Source of the DNA: Bacillales bacterium
GTDB taxonomy: Bacteria > Bacillota > Bacilli > Bacillales > DASSOY01
Assembly (NCBI GenBank): GCA_035700025.1
Contig: DASSOY010000072.1
Location: 16,771-80,770, forward strand
Reading direction: 5' to 3'
Length of the DNA: 64,000 nt
The notes under the pieces were generated by a model. It was given only the letters and a program-made list of their open reading frames with translations. It was not told the DNA's origin and ran no database searches. Made by a program: the position numbers and the translations under genes. Below, piece after piece: positions 8,795 to 18,187 of the stretch (within the stretch, counting starts at the first letter, position 1; the number at the start of each line of letters is the position of its first letter).

Positions 8795-9843
8795 GTCAAG
8801 AAAAGACGGAGAAAGCAACCCCGAAGAAACGGCAGGATTCGAGAAAAAAAGGCCAAGTCTCCAAAAGCAATGACGTCACTGTCGCGATATCGCTTCTGCT
8901 CATCTTTTTGTTTTTGATTTTTTTCGGCTCCTATTTGTTTCAAGGCATGCTGGCTATTATGCGCAACGTGTTGGCGCACTTTCTGTTAATGGACGTTACG
9001 CAAGCGAACGTGCACAGTTTGTTCGTGCAGATGTCGATGTTATCGCTGAAAGCGGCGGTGCCTATCGGGCTGATCGCTTTCGTCGCTGCCCTCGCCGCCA
9101 ATTATATGCAAGTCGGGTTTTTGTTTTCGACAGAAGCCGTGCAACTGAAAGGGGAACGGATCAATCCGATCCAAGGAGCAAAGAAAATCTTTTCCGTACG
9201 CGCCTTGGTCGAACTCGCGAAATCGGTATTGAAAATTTCCGCTGTCATCGGCGTCAGTTTCGGTTATCTTTGGCTGGAGAAAGACAAATTGACGAGACTC
9301 GGACTGTTGTCGCCGGAAAAAGCGTCCGCCGATCTCGGCAAGCTGCTGATTCAAATGTGTGTGGCCGTGTCCATCCTGCTGATTTTTATTTCCATTCTCG
9401 ACTATTTGTACCAAAGGTTCGACCATGAAAAAAACATGCGGATGTCGAAACAAGACGTAAAGGATGAGCGAAAAAACATCGACGGGGATCCGAAGATCAA
9501 AGCGAAAATTCGCCAAAAACAACAGCAAATGGCGATGAACCGGATGATGCAGGAAGTTCCAAAAGCAGATGTCGTCATTACGAACCCGACGCACTATGCC
9601 GTCGCTTTGCAGTATGACGATGCGAAAATGGATGCTCCGGTCGTTGTCGCCAAAGGGATGGATTTGGTCGCTCAGCGGATTAAGGAAATCGCCGCCGAAC
9701 ATGACATTGTAACGATGGAAAATCGTTCGCTGGCACAATCGCTTTACCGGCAAGTCAATATCGGCGAGCAAGTGCCGGAATCATTTTTTAAAGTCGTTGC
9801 GGAAATTTTGGCTTACGTTTATCGGTTGAAACAGAAGGCATAA
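8791..9843 (+). CDS. flhB: Flagellar export switch protein FlhB
   Basis: Membrane protein whose self-cleaved cytoplasmic domain sets export specificity. The 350-residue product begins with the charged FlhB N-terminus (EKTEKATPKKRQDSRKKGQ) and has four membrane helices to about residue 210. The C-terminal domain carries the autocleavage motif NPTH at residues 265-268. The TTG start at 8791 follows GGGGGGAGAGG and overlaps the fliR stop. The cleavage motif is intact, so normal switching with FliK is expected. Confidence 0.97.
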   Translation: MSQEKTEKATPKKRQDSRKKGQVSKSNDVTVAISLLLIFLFLIFFGSYLFQGMLAIMRNVLAHFLLMDVTQANVHSLFVQMSMLSLKAAVPIGLIAFVAALAANYMQVGFLFSTEAVQLKGERINPIQGAKKIFSVRALVELAKSVLKISAVIGVSFGYLWLEKDKLTRLGLLSPEKASADLGKLLIQMCVAVSILLIFISILDYLYQRFDHEKNMRMSKQDVKDERKNIDGDPKIKAKIRQKQQQMAMNRMMQEVPKADVVITNPTHYAVALQYDDAKMDAPVVVAKGMDLVAQRIKEIAAEHDIVTMENRSLAQSLYRQVNIGEQVPESFFKVVAEILAYVYRLKQKA

Positions 9844-9882
9844 TGCTTCACCGGAATTTTTTCATTGAAAGGAAGAACGTCG

Positions 9883-11916
9883 ATGCATCCTCGTGATGTC
9901 TCAGTGCTTGTCGGCGTCATTTTGATCATTGCGATGCTGATCATCCCGTTGCCGAACGTCATGCTGTCGGTGTTGATCATTGTAAACATTTCACTCGCTT
10001 TAGTGATCATTTTGGTGACCATGAACATGAACGAACCGCTCGAATTTTCCATCTTTCCTTCGTTGTTGCTCTTAGCAACGTTATTCCGTCTTGGACTCAA
10101 CGTTTCGACAACACGGGCGATTTTAGGGAAAGGCGATGCGGGCAATGTCATCCATACATTCGGAGAATTCGTCATCGGCGGGAATCCTCTCGTCGGATTT
10201 GTCATCTTTCTCATTCTTGTCATTATTCAATTCGTTGTCATTACGAAAGGTGCCGAACGTGTGTCCGAAGTCGCTGCCCGATTTACGCTTGATGCGATGC
10301 CGGGCAAGCAAATGAGTATCGATGCCGACATGAACGCGGGGCTCATTTCCGACCGGGAAGCGAAACAAAGACGCGAAAAGGTTGAACGGGAAGCGGACTT
10401 TTACGGAGCAATGGACGGCGCAAGCAAATTTGTGAAGGGCGACGCGATCGCTGGTATTGTCATTGTTTCGATCAATATTATTTTCGGCATAATTATCGGC
10501 GTTGCGCAAAAAGGGATGTCACTTTCCGATGCCGCACACAGTTATACGTTGCTTACGGTCGGCGACGGGCTGGTGAGTCAAATTCCAGCGCTCATTTTGT
10601 CAACGGCGACGGGGATCGTCGTCACTCGTGCCGCATCGGAAGGAAATCTCGGACACGACATCACGAAGCAGCTGCTCAGCTATCCGAAATTGCTGTATGC
10701 GGCAGGTGCGACGATCGCGATTCTCGGTCTTTTCACGCCGATCAACGATTTGCTTACACTGCCGATTGCGGCTTTGCTCTTCTTCGGCGGTTTTGTTCTA
10801 AACCGCAGCCAGGTGGCGGAGCTCGAAGAGGAACGCGAGTTGGAATCGGAAACCGAAGAGGAGATGAAGTCGCCGGAAAGCGTCATCCAGCTTTTGTCGA
10901 TGGACGCCATTGAATTTGAGTTCGGTTACGGACTCATTCCGCTCGCGGACGTGAACCAAGGCGGCGATTTGTTGGATCGAGTGGTTATGATTCGGCGGCA
11001 GTTGGCGCTTGAGCTTGGATTGGTCATTCCGGTTGTGCGCATCAGGGACAACATTCAACTGGAGCCGAATCAATATCGGATCCGTATCAAAGGCAACGAT
11101 GTCGCCGGCGGAGAAGTTTTATTGGATCATTATTTGGCCATGAGTCCCGGTGTTGAAGACGACACAATCGAAGGCATAAAAACGACTGAGCCCGCTTTCG
11201 GACTGCCCGCGATTTGGATCAACGACGAAATGAAAGACCGCGCTGAATTGGCCGGCTATACGATCGTCGATCCGCCGTCTGTTGTTTCTACACACTTGAC
11301 CGAGGTTATCAAAAAACACGCCTTTGAATTGCTCGGTCGCCAAGAAACAAAGCAGCTGATTGATCATTTGAAAGAAGATCATCCAACGCTCGTCGAAGAA
11401 GTCCATCCCGATCCTTTATCCGTCGGGGACATTCAAAAAGTGCTGGTCAATTTACTTAGGGAGAACGTTTCCATCCGCAATTTGCCGGTGATCTTTGAAA
11501 CGCTTGCCGATTACGGAAAAATGACGAAAGACGGTGATTTGTTGACGGAATACGTTCGTCAGTCTCTCTCGAGACAAATCAGCAAACAATTTGCGAACGA
11601 GAATGAACCGTTGAAAGTCATAACGATTTCTGGAACGACGGAGAAAAAATTCGCTGATGCCGTCGAGCAAACGGAACACGGCAATTACTTGGCACTCGAC
11701 CCTGAATCGACGCAACGATTTTATGATGCTGCGGCAAAAGAATTGCAGCAATTGAAATCGGCCGATCAATCACCGGTTATCTTATGTTCACCGGCGATCA
11801 GGATGTATGTCCGCCAGCTGTTGGAACGATTTTTGCCCGATGTTGCCGTGTTGTCGTACAACGAATTGGAACCGACCATTGAAGTCCAAAGTCTCGGGGT
11901 GGTGAATCTTCCATGA
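9883..11916 (+). CDS. flhA: Flagellar export gate protein FlhA
   Basis: Largest export gate subunit, 677 residues. The N-terminal half has about eight membrane helices and the family motif LLLATLFRLGLNVSTTRAIL. The FHIPEP-type loop is represented by AARFTLDAMPGKQMSIDADM. The cytoplasmic C-terminal half (about 330-677) forms the docking platform for chaperone-substrate pairs. I start at ATG 9883, where MHPRDVSVLVG aligns with the family. The ribosome binding site is GAAAGGAAG. The end overlaps flhF by 4 nt. Confidence 0.97.
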   Translation: MHPRDVSVLVGVILIIAMLIIPLPNVMLSVLIIVNISLALVIILVTMNMNEPLEFSIFPSLLLLATLFRLGLNVSTTRAILGKGDAGNVIHTFGEFVIGGNPLVGFVIFLILVIIQFVVITKGAERVSEVAARFTLDAMPGKQMSIDADMNAGLISDREAKQRREKVEREADFYGAMDGASKFVKGDAIAGIVIVSINIIFGIIIGVAQKGMSLSDAAHSYTLLTVGDGLVSQIPALILSTATGIVVTRAASEGNLGHDITKQLLSYPKLLYAAGATIAILGLFTPINDLLTLPIAALLFFGGFVLNRSQVAELEEERELESETEEEMKSPESVIQLLSMDAIEFEFGYGLIPLADVNQGGDLLDRVVMIRRQLALELGLVIPVVRIRDNIQLEPNQYRIRIKGNDVAGGEVLLDHYLAMSPGVEDDTIEGIKTTEPAFGLPAIWINDEMKDRAELAGYTIVDPPSVVSTHLTEVIKKHAFELLGRQETKQLIDHLKEDHPTLVEEVHPDPLSVGDIQKVLVNLLRENVSIRNLPVIFETLADYGKMTKDGDLLTEYVRQSLSRQISKQFANENEPLKVITISGTTEKKFADAVEQTEHGNYLALDPESTQRFYDAAAKELQQLKSADQSPVILCSPAIRMYVRQLLERFLPDVAVLSYNELEPTIEVQSLGVVNLP

Positions 11917-13001
11917 AAATAAAAAAATTTACCGCGCCGACGATGCCGGAAGCTATGAAGCTCATACGAAAATCTCTTGGTACGGATGCGATCATTCTCC
12001 ATTCAAAAGAGGTCGACAAAGGCGGTTTTTTCGGCTTTTTCGCGAAAAAGCATCTCGAAGTGATTGCGGCCGTCGATCCGGACGGACAGCCAAACGAACC
12101 CCGAAGCAAACAGCCGCAACCGATTGCCAACGGGACAGCTTTTTCAGAACGGTTCGACTTGGAATGGTTGGAAGGAGAACTGCGCCAGTTGAAAGCGCCT
12201 CAGTATCCCGGTCCGTTGGCACAGATTCATGATTTTCTTGTCGATCATGAAATCGAACCGAAATACACCGATTCGTTCATGCAAGATTTGCTGAAAACGT
12301 GGTATCGACAAGAGGAAGCGATGAAGAAGCCGGAATTGTATCGAAAACTGCACGAGTTGCTTGTCGAAAGGTTAGAGCAAAACGAAGGGCTTCCGTTCCG
12401 GTATGAAAAAAAATATTTAGTGTTTGCCGGCCCGACGGGGGTCGGGAAAACGACAAGCTTGGCGAAGATCGCTGCGAAAGCGAAAATCGACGAAGGAAAG
12501 TCGATCGCATTCATTACCGCCGATACCTATCGAATCGCCGCGGTCGATCAGCTCAAGGCGTACGCTGATATTTTGAACGTCCCGATCGAAGTCGCATACA
12601 CAAAAGAAGACTTCCGTAAAGCAAAAAAAATGTTTGCGGACCGCGATCTCGTGCTGATCGACACGGCCGGAAGAAATTACAAACAATCCACTTACATCGA
12701 CGAATTGAAAAGCTTGATTTCGTTCGGAGCCGATACGGAAACTTGGCTCGTTCTTGCTGCGACGGCTAAATACAACGATATGAGGTCGATTGTGAACAAA
12801 TTTCGTTCCCTTCCGCCGGACCGCCTCGTGTTTACGAAAACAGATGAAACGACGAGATACGGGACGCTCGTAAATCTTTCGTTGAGTGAACGACTGCAAC
12901 CGGAATTTATCACAAACGGCCAAAATGTACCGGATGATCTTGTGAAAGCAACACCTCGCCGGATTGCCGGAATGGTGACGGGAGTGGAGACGGATGCTTG
13001 A
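11913..13001 (+). CDS. flhF: Flagellar SRP-type GTPase FlhF
   Basis: SRP-like GTPase governing where flagella are built. The 362-residue protein has the FlhF N-terminus (KKFTAPTMPEAMKLIRKSLG), a middle N-type helical region, and a G domain with P-loop GPTGVGKT at 173-180. The DTAGR switch lies in VLIDTAGRNY, and specificity residues are in LVFTKTDE. It overlaps flhG by 8 nt, matching their known physical partnership. Confidence 0.95.
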   Translation: MKIKKFTAPTMPEAMKLIRKSLGTDAIILHSKEVDKGGFFGFFAKKHLEVIAAVDPDGQPNEPRSKQPQPIANGTAFSERFDLEWLEGELRQLKAPQYPGPLAQIHDFLVDHEIEPKYTDSFMQDLLKTWYRQEEAMKKPELYRKLHELLVERLEQNEGLPFRYEKKYLVFAGPTGVGKTTSLAKIAAKAKIDEGKSIAFITADTYRIAAVDQLKAYADILNVPIEVAYTKEDFRKAKKMFADRDLVLIDTAGRNYKQSTYIDELKSLISFGADTETWLVLAATAKYNDMRSIVNKFRSLPPDRLVFTKTDETTRYGTLVNLSLSERLQPEFITNGQNVPDDLVKATPRRIAGMVTGVETDA

Positions 13002-13842
13002 CCAGGCCGACCAATTGCGAAGAAAAATGAAGCGCACGCGTGTCATTTCTGTCATCAGCGGGAAAGGAGGCGTCGGAAAATCCAATGTGTCGTTGAATTT
13101 TGCGATTGCGCTACGCCGCCTCGGGAAAAACGTCATTTTAATCGATCTTGACATCGGCATGGCGAACCTCGACATTTTGATGGGTGTCATTCCTGCCCGC
13201 TCGATCGTCGACATGTTGGAGCAGCGCCTTGCGATTTCCGACATTGTTGAAAGAGGCACAGGAGGGATTCCATTTATCGCGGGCGGAACGGGACTTGCCG
13301 AAGTCGTTAGACTCGACGAGCGTAAAAGAAGCCATTTCTTGCAGCAACTGCAAGCGTTGGAACAACAATTCGACGTCATTGTTTTTGACATGGGGGCCGG
13401 CGTGAGCGAGGACTTGTTGAATTTCATTTTGGCAAGCGACGAGATCTTTCTTGTCACGACACCGGAACCGACAGCGGTAACAGACGCTTATGCCGCGTTG
13501 AAATTCGTCGTTCGCCGCAGCCAATCGGCGATTCCGATACGCATGATCGTCAATCGTTGCCATGATGCCGCAGAAGGTCGGGAGACCGCAATGCGCTTGC
13601 AAAAAGTAAGCGAGCAATTTTTGAATCAACCGATTTCGTCTTTTCATTCTTTGCCGGATGATCGCACCGTATCGGATGCGGTGAAAGCAAGGGTTCCCGT
13701 TTTGCTTTACGGTCCGCGTGCGGACATTTCGAAAGCGATCACGAATCTGGCGGAACGATGGTGCGGACTTCCGGTCGAATCCGGCGGATTTTTGCGTAAA
13801 TTAACCGGGTTTTTGCGCCGCGGCAAGGAGAAAGCACTATGA
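12994..13842 (+). CDS. flhG: Flagellar number/placement ATPase FlhG (YlxH)
   Basis: MinD/ParA-type ATPase that stimulates FlhF GTPase and acts with FliM/FliY in C-ring assembly. The 282-residue protein carries the activator motif DQADQLR at residues 3-9. The deviant Walker A GKGGVGKS lies at 23-30, and IDLDIGMANLDILMG and VFDMGAGVS form the Walker B region. A C-terminal basic/hydrophobic segment is likely the membrane-targeting helix. It overlaps flhF and cheB. Confidence 0.94.
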   Translation: MLDQADQLRRKMKRTRVISVISGKGGVGKSNVSLNFAIALRRLGKNVILIDLDIGMANLDILMGVIPARSIVDMLEQRLAISDIVERGTGGIPFIAGGTGLAEVVRLDERKRSHFLQQLQALEQQFDVIVFDMGAGVSEDLLNFILASDEIFLVTTPEPTAVTDAYAALKFVVRRSQSAIPIRMIVNRCHDAAEGRETAMRLQKVSEQFLNQPISSFHSLPDDRTVSDAVKARVPVLLYGPRADISKAITNLAERWCGLPVESGGFLRKLTGFLRRGKEKAL

Positions 13843-14435
13843 GCGGGACGAAGTGGGTCGTTTGTATTGGAACTTCGACGGGAGGACCGGGTGCGTTACA
13901 AAAAGTTTTGACGAAATTGCCGCAATCGTTTCCTTCCCCATTGTTTATTGTTCAGCATATGCCGCCGAAATTCACGAAAGCCTTGGCTGAACGGCTCGAT
14001 CATCATTCGAGCATTCGTGTTAAAGAAGCCGAAGACGGCGAAATGGCGCAAGCGGGAACAGCATACATTGCCCCTGGAGGGTTTCAAATGACCGTATCCG
14101 GAATTTTGACGGGAATTCAGCTGTGCGTACGATCAGGAGCGGCAAGAGCCGGACACTGTCCTTCCGTTAACGAATTGTTCGATTCGGCGGCAAAACTGAA
14201 AAATTTTAAGAAATTGGCCGTTATAATGACTGGGATGGGTTCCGACGGTGCGGAAGGATTGAAAGCGCTCGTGGAAAGTGGAAATACGTATGTGGTCGCT
14301 GAATCTGCCGCTTCCGCCGTTGTCTTCGGAATGCCCCGAGCGGCCATTGAGACGATTGCGGTTAACGAAGTCTTGCACGTTGAGGAGATCGGTGCTTGTT
14401 TAACGGATACCATCACCCGCTCGCAAAGGAGTTGA
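13839..14435 (+). CDS. cheB: Receiver-less CheB methylesterase domain protein
   Basis: Only the CheB catalytic domain is encoded, 198 residues; classical CheB is about 350. The triad is visible: S13 in GTSTGGP, H40 in VQHMPP and D136 in MTGMGSDG. Their spacing of 27 and 96 residues is close to that of the Salmonella enzyme. The N-terminal receiver domain and linker are missing. The ATG follows AAGGAGAAAG and overlaps the flhG stop, leaving no room for a receiver in frame upstream. Expected role is demethylation or deamidation of chemoreceptors. Without a receiver, activation by CheA phosphorylation is not expected. It could be constitutively active or regulated otherwise. Confidence 0.9.
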   Translation: MSGTKWVVCIGTSTGGPGALQKVLTKLPQSFPSPLFIVQHMPPKFTKALAERLDHHSSIRVKEAEDGEMAQAGTAYIAPGGFQMTVSGILTGIQLCVRSGAARAGHCPSVNELFDSAAKLKNFKKLAVIMTGMGSDGAEGLKALVESGNTYVVAESAASAVVFGMPRAAIETIAVNEVLHVEEIGACLTDTITRSQRS

Positions 14436-14438
14436 AAC

Positions 14439-16439
14439 ATGGAAACCGAACAATATTTAGACATGTTTTTGGACGAAAGCCGGGAACATTTGCAGCTCAT
14501 GAATGACGGACTGTTGGCGCTCGAAAAACAACCTTCTGACCTCCAAGTCGTTCAGGAAATTTTTCGCGGTGCCCACACATTGAAAGGCATGTCGGCCTCA
14601 ATGGGGTTCACGGACATGGCGGAATTGACGCACAAGCTGGAGAATGTATTGGATGCCGTTCGCAACTTAGAACTGCCAGTAACGACCGAAGTGATCGACA
14701 TTTTGTTGGAAGGCGCCGACCGGCTCGAATTGATGACGGATGATTTGTCGTCAGGCGGGGACGGGAGTTTGGAAGTTGCCGGGACGGTGGAAAAACTAAA
14801 CCGTCTATTGGAGGGGGAAAGCGGCGCGGAGGCTTCTGCGGCCGGAAGCGGGGACAGCGAAACGTTCGCGATTGACCAATACAAAGAAGCCGTCATTCGT
14901 CAATCACAGGACGAAGGATTTTCCGCATTTGTCGTTCGCGTCGTTTTGAATGAAGACTGCATGTTGAAAGCAGCACGCAGCGTCATGGTGTTTCAAGTGC
15001 TGGAAAACATCGGAGAAATCGTCCATGCGTCACCTTCGGTTGAGCAAATCGAGGAGGAGGCGTTCGACCAAGCTTTTTCGGTTTTGCTGCTTACACAACA
15101 AGAGAAAGAAACGATCGAAAGTCACATTATGAACGTTTCGGAAATCGAAAACGTCGAAATCAGCGACTGGGTGCCGGCACAATCGGCGAACGAAGCGGCT
15201 GTGAAATCCGAAAGCGACAAGCCGAGTGGAGCGAATCAAACGAATTCACCGTCAAAACGAGCGAAAGCGAACGATGCCGGCCGCCGGACGGCAAGCAAAA
15301 CGATTCGGGTCAACATCGAACGGTTGGATCAATTGATGAATTTGTTCGAAGAACTCGTGATCGACAAAAGCCGTCTGCAGCGATTGGCAAAAGAAATCAA
15401 AAACCATGAGTTGACCGAGGTTGTCGAAAGAATGACCCGCATTTCGGGGAACATGCAGGAAATGATCTTGGCGTTGCGAATGGTTCCGATCGATCAAGTG
15501 TTCGGCCGATTTCCGAAAATGGTCAGAGATTTGTCGAAAGACTTAAACAAAAAAATTCGATTCCACGTCACCGGTGCCGAAACGGAATTGGACCGTACCG
15601 TCGTTGATGAAATCGGCGATCCGCTCATCCATTTGCTGCGCAACTCGTTGGATCACGGCATCGAATCCCCGGAAGCGCGCGTGAAAAAAGGAAAGTCGGA
15701 GGAAGGCACGATTGAGATTCATGCGTATTACAGCGGAAATCACGTGTTGATTGAAATCAAGGACGACGGGGCGGGCATTAATCGCGAAGCGGTTTTGAAA
15801 AAGGCGGTCGAAAACGGCGTCGTCGGTAAAGAAGAAGCCGAGGAGCTGAACGACAAGCAAGTGTACGAGCTGTTGTTCGCCTCGGGATTCAGTACCGCCG
15901 AAAAGATTTCCGATCTCTCCGGGCGCGGGGTCGGGCTTGATGTCGTCAAGAACAAGATCGAGTCGTTAAGCGGGAGAGTGGATGTCGATTCCGAGCCGGA
16001 CAAGGGGACGACGTTTACGATCCAACTGCCGCTTACCTTGTCGATCATTCCAGTCATGCTTGTCCAAGTCGGCGCGGAAATTTATGCCGTTCCGCTTTCA
16101 TCGATCGTCGAGATCGCCGTCATCGGGAAAGACGACGTTTACGATCCACATCATCACAAAATGGTTCACTATCGCGGCAAAATGATTCCGCTGTTGACGC
16201 TGAGAGAGCAATTTCAAGTGGAGGAAGACGATCCAACTGCCGATACGTATCCGATTGTCATCGTGCGCAAAGGCGAAAAGTTCGCCGCCTTGCAAGTCGA
16301 TGCTTTCATCGGCCATCAAGAAGTGGTGTTGAAGTCTCTCGGTGATTATTTCACACAAATTCCCGGAATTTCCGGCGCCACAATTCTCGGCAACGGAGAG
16401 GCAGCTTTGATCATTGATTGCAATACATTGATCCCTTGA
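14439..16439 (+). CDS. cheA: Chemotaxis sensor histidine kinase CheA
   Basis: 666-residue kinase that phosphorylates CheY. Domains in order are P1 HPt with phospho-acceptor H46 in FRGAHTLKGM, a P2 CheY-binding region (about 150-250) flanked by low-complexity linkers, P3 dimerisation (about 285-350), P4 ATPase, and P5 CheW-like (about 530-660). The P4 ATPase has N402 in HLLRNSLDHGIE, a DDGAGI box and GRGVGLDVV. P2 is present even though the local CheB lacks a receiver. ATG 14439 is 4 nt after the cheB stop, with AAAGGAG as its binding site. Confidence 0.97.
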   Translation: METEQYLDMFLDESREHLQLMNDGLLALEKQPSDLQVVQEIFRGAHTLKGMSASMGFTDMAELTHKLENVLDAVRNLELPVTTEVIDILLEGADRLELMTDDLSSGGDGSLEVAGTVEKLNRLLEGESGAEASAAGSGDSETFAIDQYKEAVIRQSQDEGFSAFVVRVVLNEDCMLKAARSVMVFQVLENIGEIVHASPSVEQIEEEAFDQAFSVLLLTQQEKETIESHIMNVSEIENVEISDWVPAQSANEAAVKSESDKPSGANQTNSPSKRAKANDAGRRTASKTIRVNIERLDQLMNLFEELVIDKSRLQRLAKEIKNHELTEVVERMTRISGNMQEMILALRMVPIDQVFGRFPKMVRDLSKDLNKKIRFHVTGAETELDRTVVDEIGDPLIHLLRNSLDHGIESPEARVKKGKSEEGTIEIHAYYSGNHVLIEIKDDGAGINREAVLKKAVENGVVGKEEAEELNDKQVYELLFASGFSTAEKISDLSGRGVGLDVVKNKIESLSGRVDVDSEPDKGTTFTIQLPLTLSIIPVMLVQVGAEIYAVPLSSIVEIAVIGKDDVYDPHHHKMVHYRGKMIPLLTLREQFQVEEDDPTADTYPIVIVRKGEKFAALQVDAFIGHQEVVLKSLGDYFTQIPGISGATILGNGEAALIIDCNTLIP

Positions 16440-16614
16440 CCGAATGACCGTGGAACGCTCGTTTGCAGAAATACAGTTACATACAGTTTGGAATTCGGCA
16501 AGTGAGCTGTTTTGAAACATTCCCATGCTTTCGGATTGCGAGATGTTTTGAGGGTTTCAGCTTGTTCGACAGCACTTTCCAGTCATATCGACTAATAAAG
16601 GAGGACATCATCCG
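16440..16614 (+). other. Unassigned 175-bp spacer between cheA and cheW
   Basis: The only sizeable gap in an otherwise gap-free operon. I find no convincing ORF on either strand, terminator or sigma-A/sigma-D promoter. It contains a short direct repeat TACAGTT (two copies within 16475-16492) and ends with the cheW ribosome binding site AAAGGAGG at 16598-16605. It may be a remnant or may hold a weak internal promoter that I cannot identify. Confidence 0.4.
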
Positions 16615-17091
16615 ATGACAACAGCGGTAAAATCGATTGTTTTTCAGTTGAACGACGAAGAGTATGGTGTGGAAATCCATCAAGTGCGCTCCATTGAGAA
16701 AATGCAGCCCGTCACGAGAGTTCCGAGAGCTCCCGGATTTGTGGCAGGGGTGATTAATTTGCGCGGCGTCGTCACGCCTGTCATCGATTTGCGAAAACGC
16801 TTCGACTTCGAAAAACTTGAAGAAACGGAAGAAACGCGAATGGTGATCGTGCACGTCGATGATATAGAGGTCGGATTGATCGTTGACGCCGCCAACGACG
16901 TCATCGACATTCCCGCCGATGCGATTGAGCCGCCTGACGACCTGGTCGGCGGCGTCAAGGCGGAATATTTGCGCGGCGTGGCAAAAATCGATAACCGGCT
17001 GCTCATTATGCTCAATTTGCGTAAGGTGCTTAATCCAGGAGAAATCGAAGAACTGCGTTCTTTTGAGGAAGAAGAACATGGAACTGCCTAG
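16615..17091 (+). CDS. cheW: Chemotaxis coupling protein CheW
   Basis: 158-residue adaptor linking chemoreceptors to CheA. A single CheW/SH3-like double barrel is indicated by IVFQLNDEEYGVEIHQVRSI and the VPRAPGFVAGVINLRGVVTP signature at residues about 38-60. The C-terminal MLNLRKVL closes the fold. It has a strong AAAGGAGG site. The last 14 nt overlap cheC. Confidence 0.96.
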   Translation: MTTAVKSIVFQLNDEEYGVEIHQVRSIEKMQPVTRVPRAPGFVAGVINLRGVVTPVIDLRKRFDFEKLEETEETRMVIVHVDDIEVGLIVDAANDVIDIPADAIEPPDDLVGGVKAEYLRGVAKIDNRLLIMLNLRKVLNPGEIEELRSFEEEEHGTA

Positions 17092-17686
17092 CGGCATCAG
17101 CTGGCGCCATCTTGATATATTGAAAGAAATCGGGAACATCGGCGCCGGCCATGCGGCAACTGCGTTAGCGAAGTTGTTGAAGAAAAAAATCGAATTGGAA
17201 GTCCCGGACGCCGGAGTCGTGACGTTGAACGAAATGTGCGAACATGCCGGCGGGGCGGAAACAGTGCTTACAACCATTTTTTTGCGAATCCGCGGGGACG
17301 TTCCAGGAAGTCTTTTTATCCTGTTCGCCGAATCGGAAGCACAGCATCTTGTCAAATGCTTGATTGGCTGCGGAAAAGACGAAGCTTTGGAACGATCGGT
17401 TTTGATGGAAACGGGAAACATTTTGGCGGGATCGTTTTTGTCCGCGCTTTCGGACTTTACCGGTTTGAGTTTGCAGCCGACGCCGCCGACGCTCATCACT
17501 GACATGGCGGGCGCCGTTCTCGTCAGCGGATTGGCAGAGGCTTCTCATTTTGGAGAACGGGCCATAATGATGGAGACGGCATTCACCCAATGGGCGGAGA
17601 TGACAGGGCAATTTTTATACGTTCCGGATCCAGATGCTTTTGCGACGCTCTTTCAAGCATTGGGGGTCGACAACCGTGACGAATAA
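17078..17686 (+). CDS. cheC: CheY-P phosphatase CheC
   Basis: 202-residue phosphatase of the Bacillus adaptation system, which also sequesters CheD. Both phosphatase helices have the E..N pair: LKEIGNIGAGHAATALAKLL near residue 15 and LMETGNILAGSFLSALSDF near residue 112. I start at ATG 17078 behind GAGGAAGAAG, because the following sequence matches the family N-terminus. Together with FliY it gives two CheY-P phosphatases in one operon. Confidence 0.94.
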   Translation: MELPSGISWRHLDILKEIGNIGAGHAATALAKLLKKKIELEVPDAGVVTLNEMCEHAGGAETVLTTIFLRIRGDVPGSLFILFAESEAQHLVKCLIGCGKDEALERSVLMETGNILAGSFLSALSDFTGLSLQPTPPTLITDMAGAVLVSGLAEASHFGERAIMMETAFTQWAEMTGQFLYVPDPDAFATLFQALGVDNRDE

Positions 17687-18176
17687 TGTCGGGAGTATTG
17701 TCAGCGTCGGGATTGCGGGCATTCATGTTGTTTCGGCTCCGCTTATTCTTCGTACCGTTGGTCTCGGTTCATGCGTCGGGCTTGTCCTGTTCGACTCCAC
17801 GATAAAAGCCGCCGCGATGGCGCATATTATGCTTCCCGATTCGTCGATTGCGAGAGGAACGGTCGAAAAACCGGGAAAATTCGCAGACACGGCGGTCGCC
17901 GAACTCGTAAAAATGTTGACGAGAAAAGGGGCGGATGTGAAACGGTTGAAGGCAAAAATGGCAGGCGGGGCGATGATGTTTTCGTTCACGACGATGAAGG
18001 AAGCGGCCGCCATCGGAAAACGTAACGTCGAAGCGATCGAAGCGCAGCTGAACAAGTACGGCATTAGAAAGGTTTCTGCGAAAGTCGGCGGAAACAAGGG
18101 GAGAACCGTTGAATTTGACGTTGAAAGCGAAATAATGCGGGTTCGCACCGTCAATGAAGGTGTTGTTGAGATTTAA
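17676..18176 (+). CDS. cheD: Chemoreceptor glutamine deamidase CheD
   Basis: 166-residue enzyme that deamidates receptor glutamines and binds CheC. The catalytic Cys is C33 in GLGSCVG and the His is H50 in AHIMLP. The GGAMMF segment and the conserved KVGGNKGRTV near the C-terminus also fit. It starts at GTG 17676, overlapping cheC by 11 nt, with GGGGGT upstream. Confidence 0.95.
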   Translation: MTNNVGSIVSVGIAGIHVVSAPLILRTVGLGSCVGLVLFDSTIKAAAMAHIMLPDSSIARGTVEKPGKFADTAVAELVKMLTRKGADVKRLKAKMAGGAMMFSFTTMKEAAAIGKRNVEAIEAQLNKYGIRKVSAKVGGNKGRTVEFDVESEIMRVRTVNEGVVEI

Positions 18177-18187
18177 GGGGGATCCGA

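Noticed and set aside
12417..13457. 346-codon open frame on the minus strand opposite flhF/flhG
   Set aside because: Its residues are Ser/Arg-rich shadow sequence. Both P-loop genes on the + strand fully explain the DNA.
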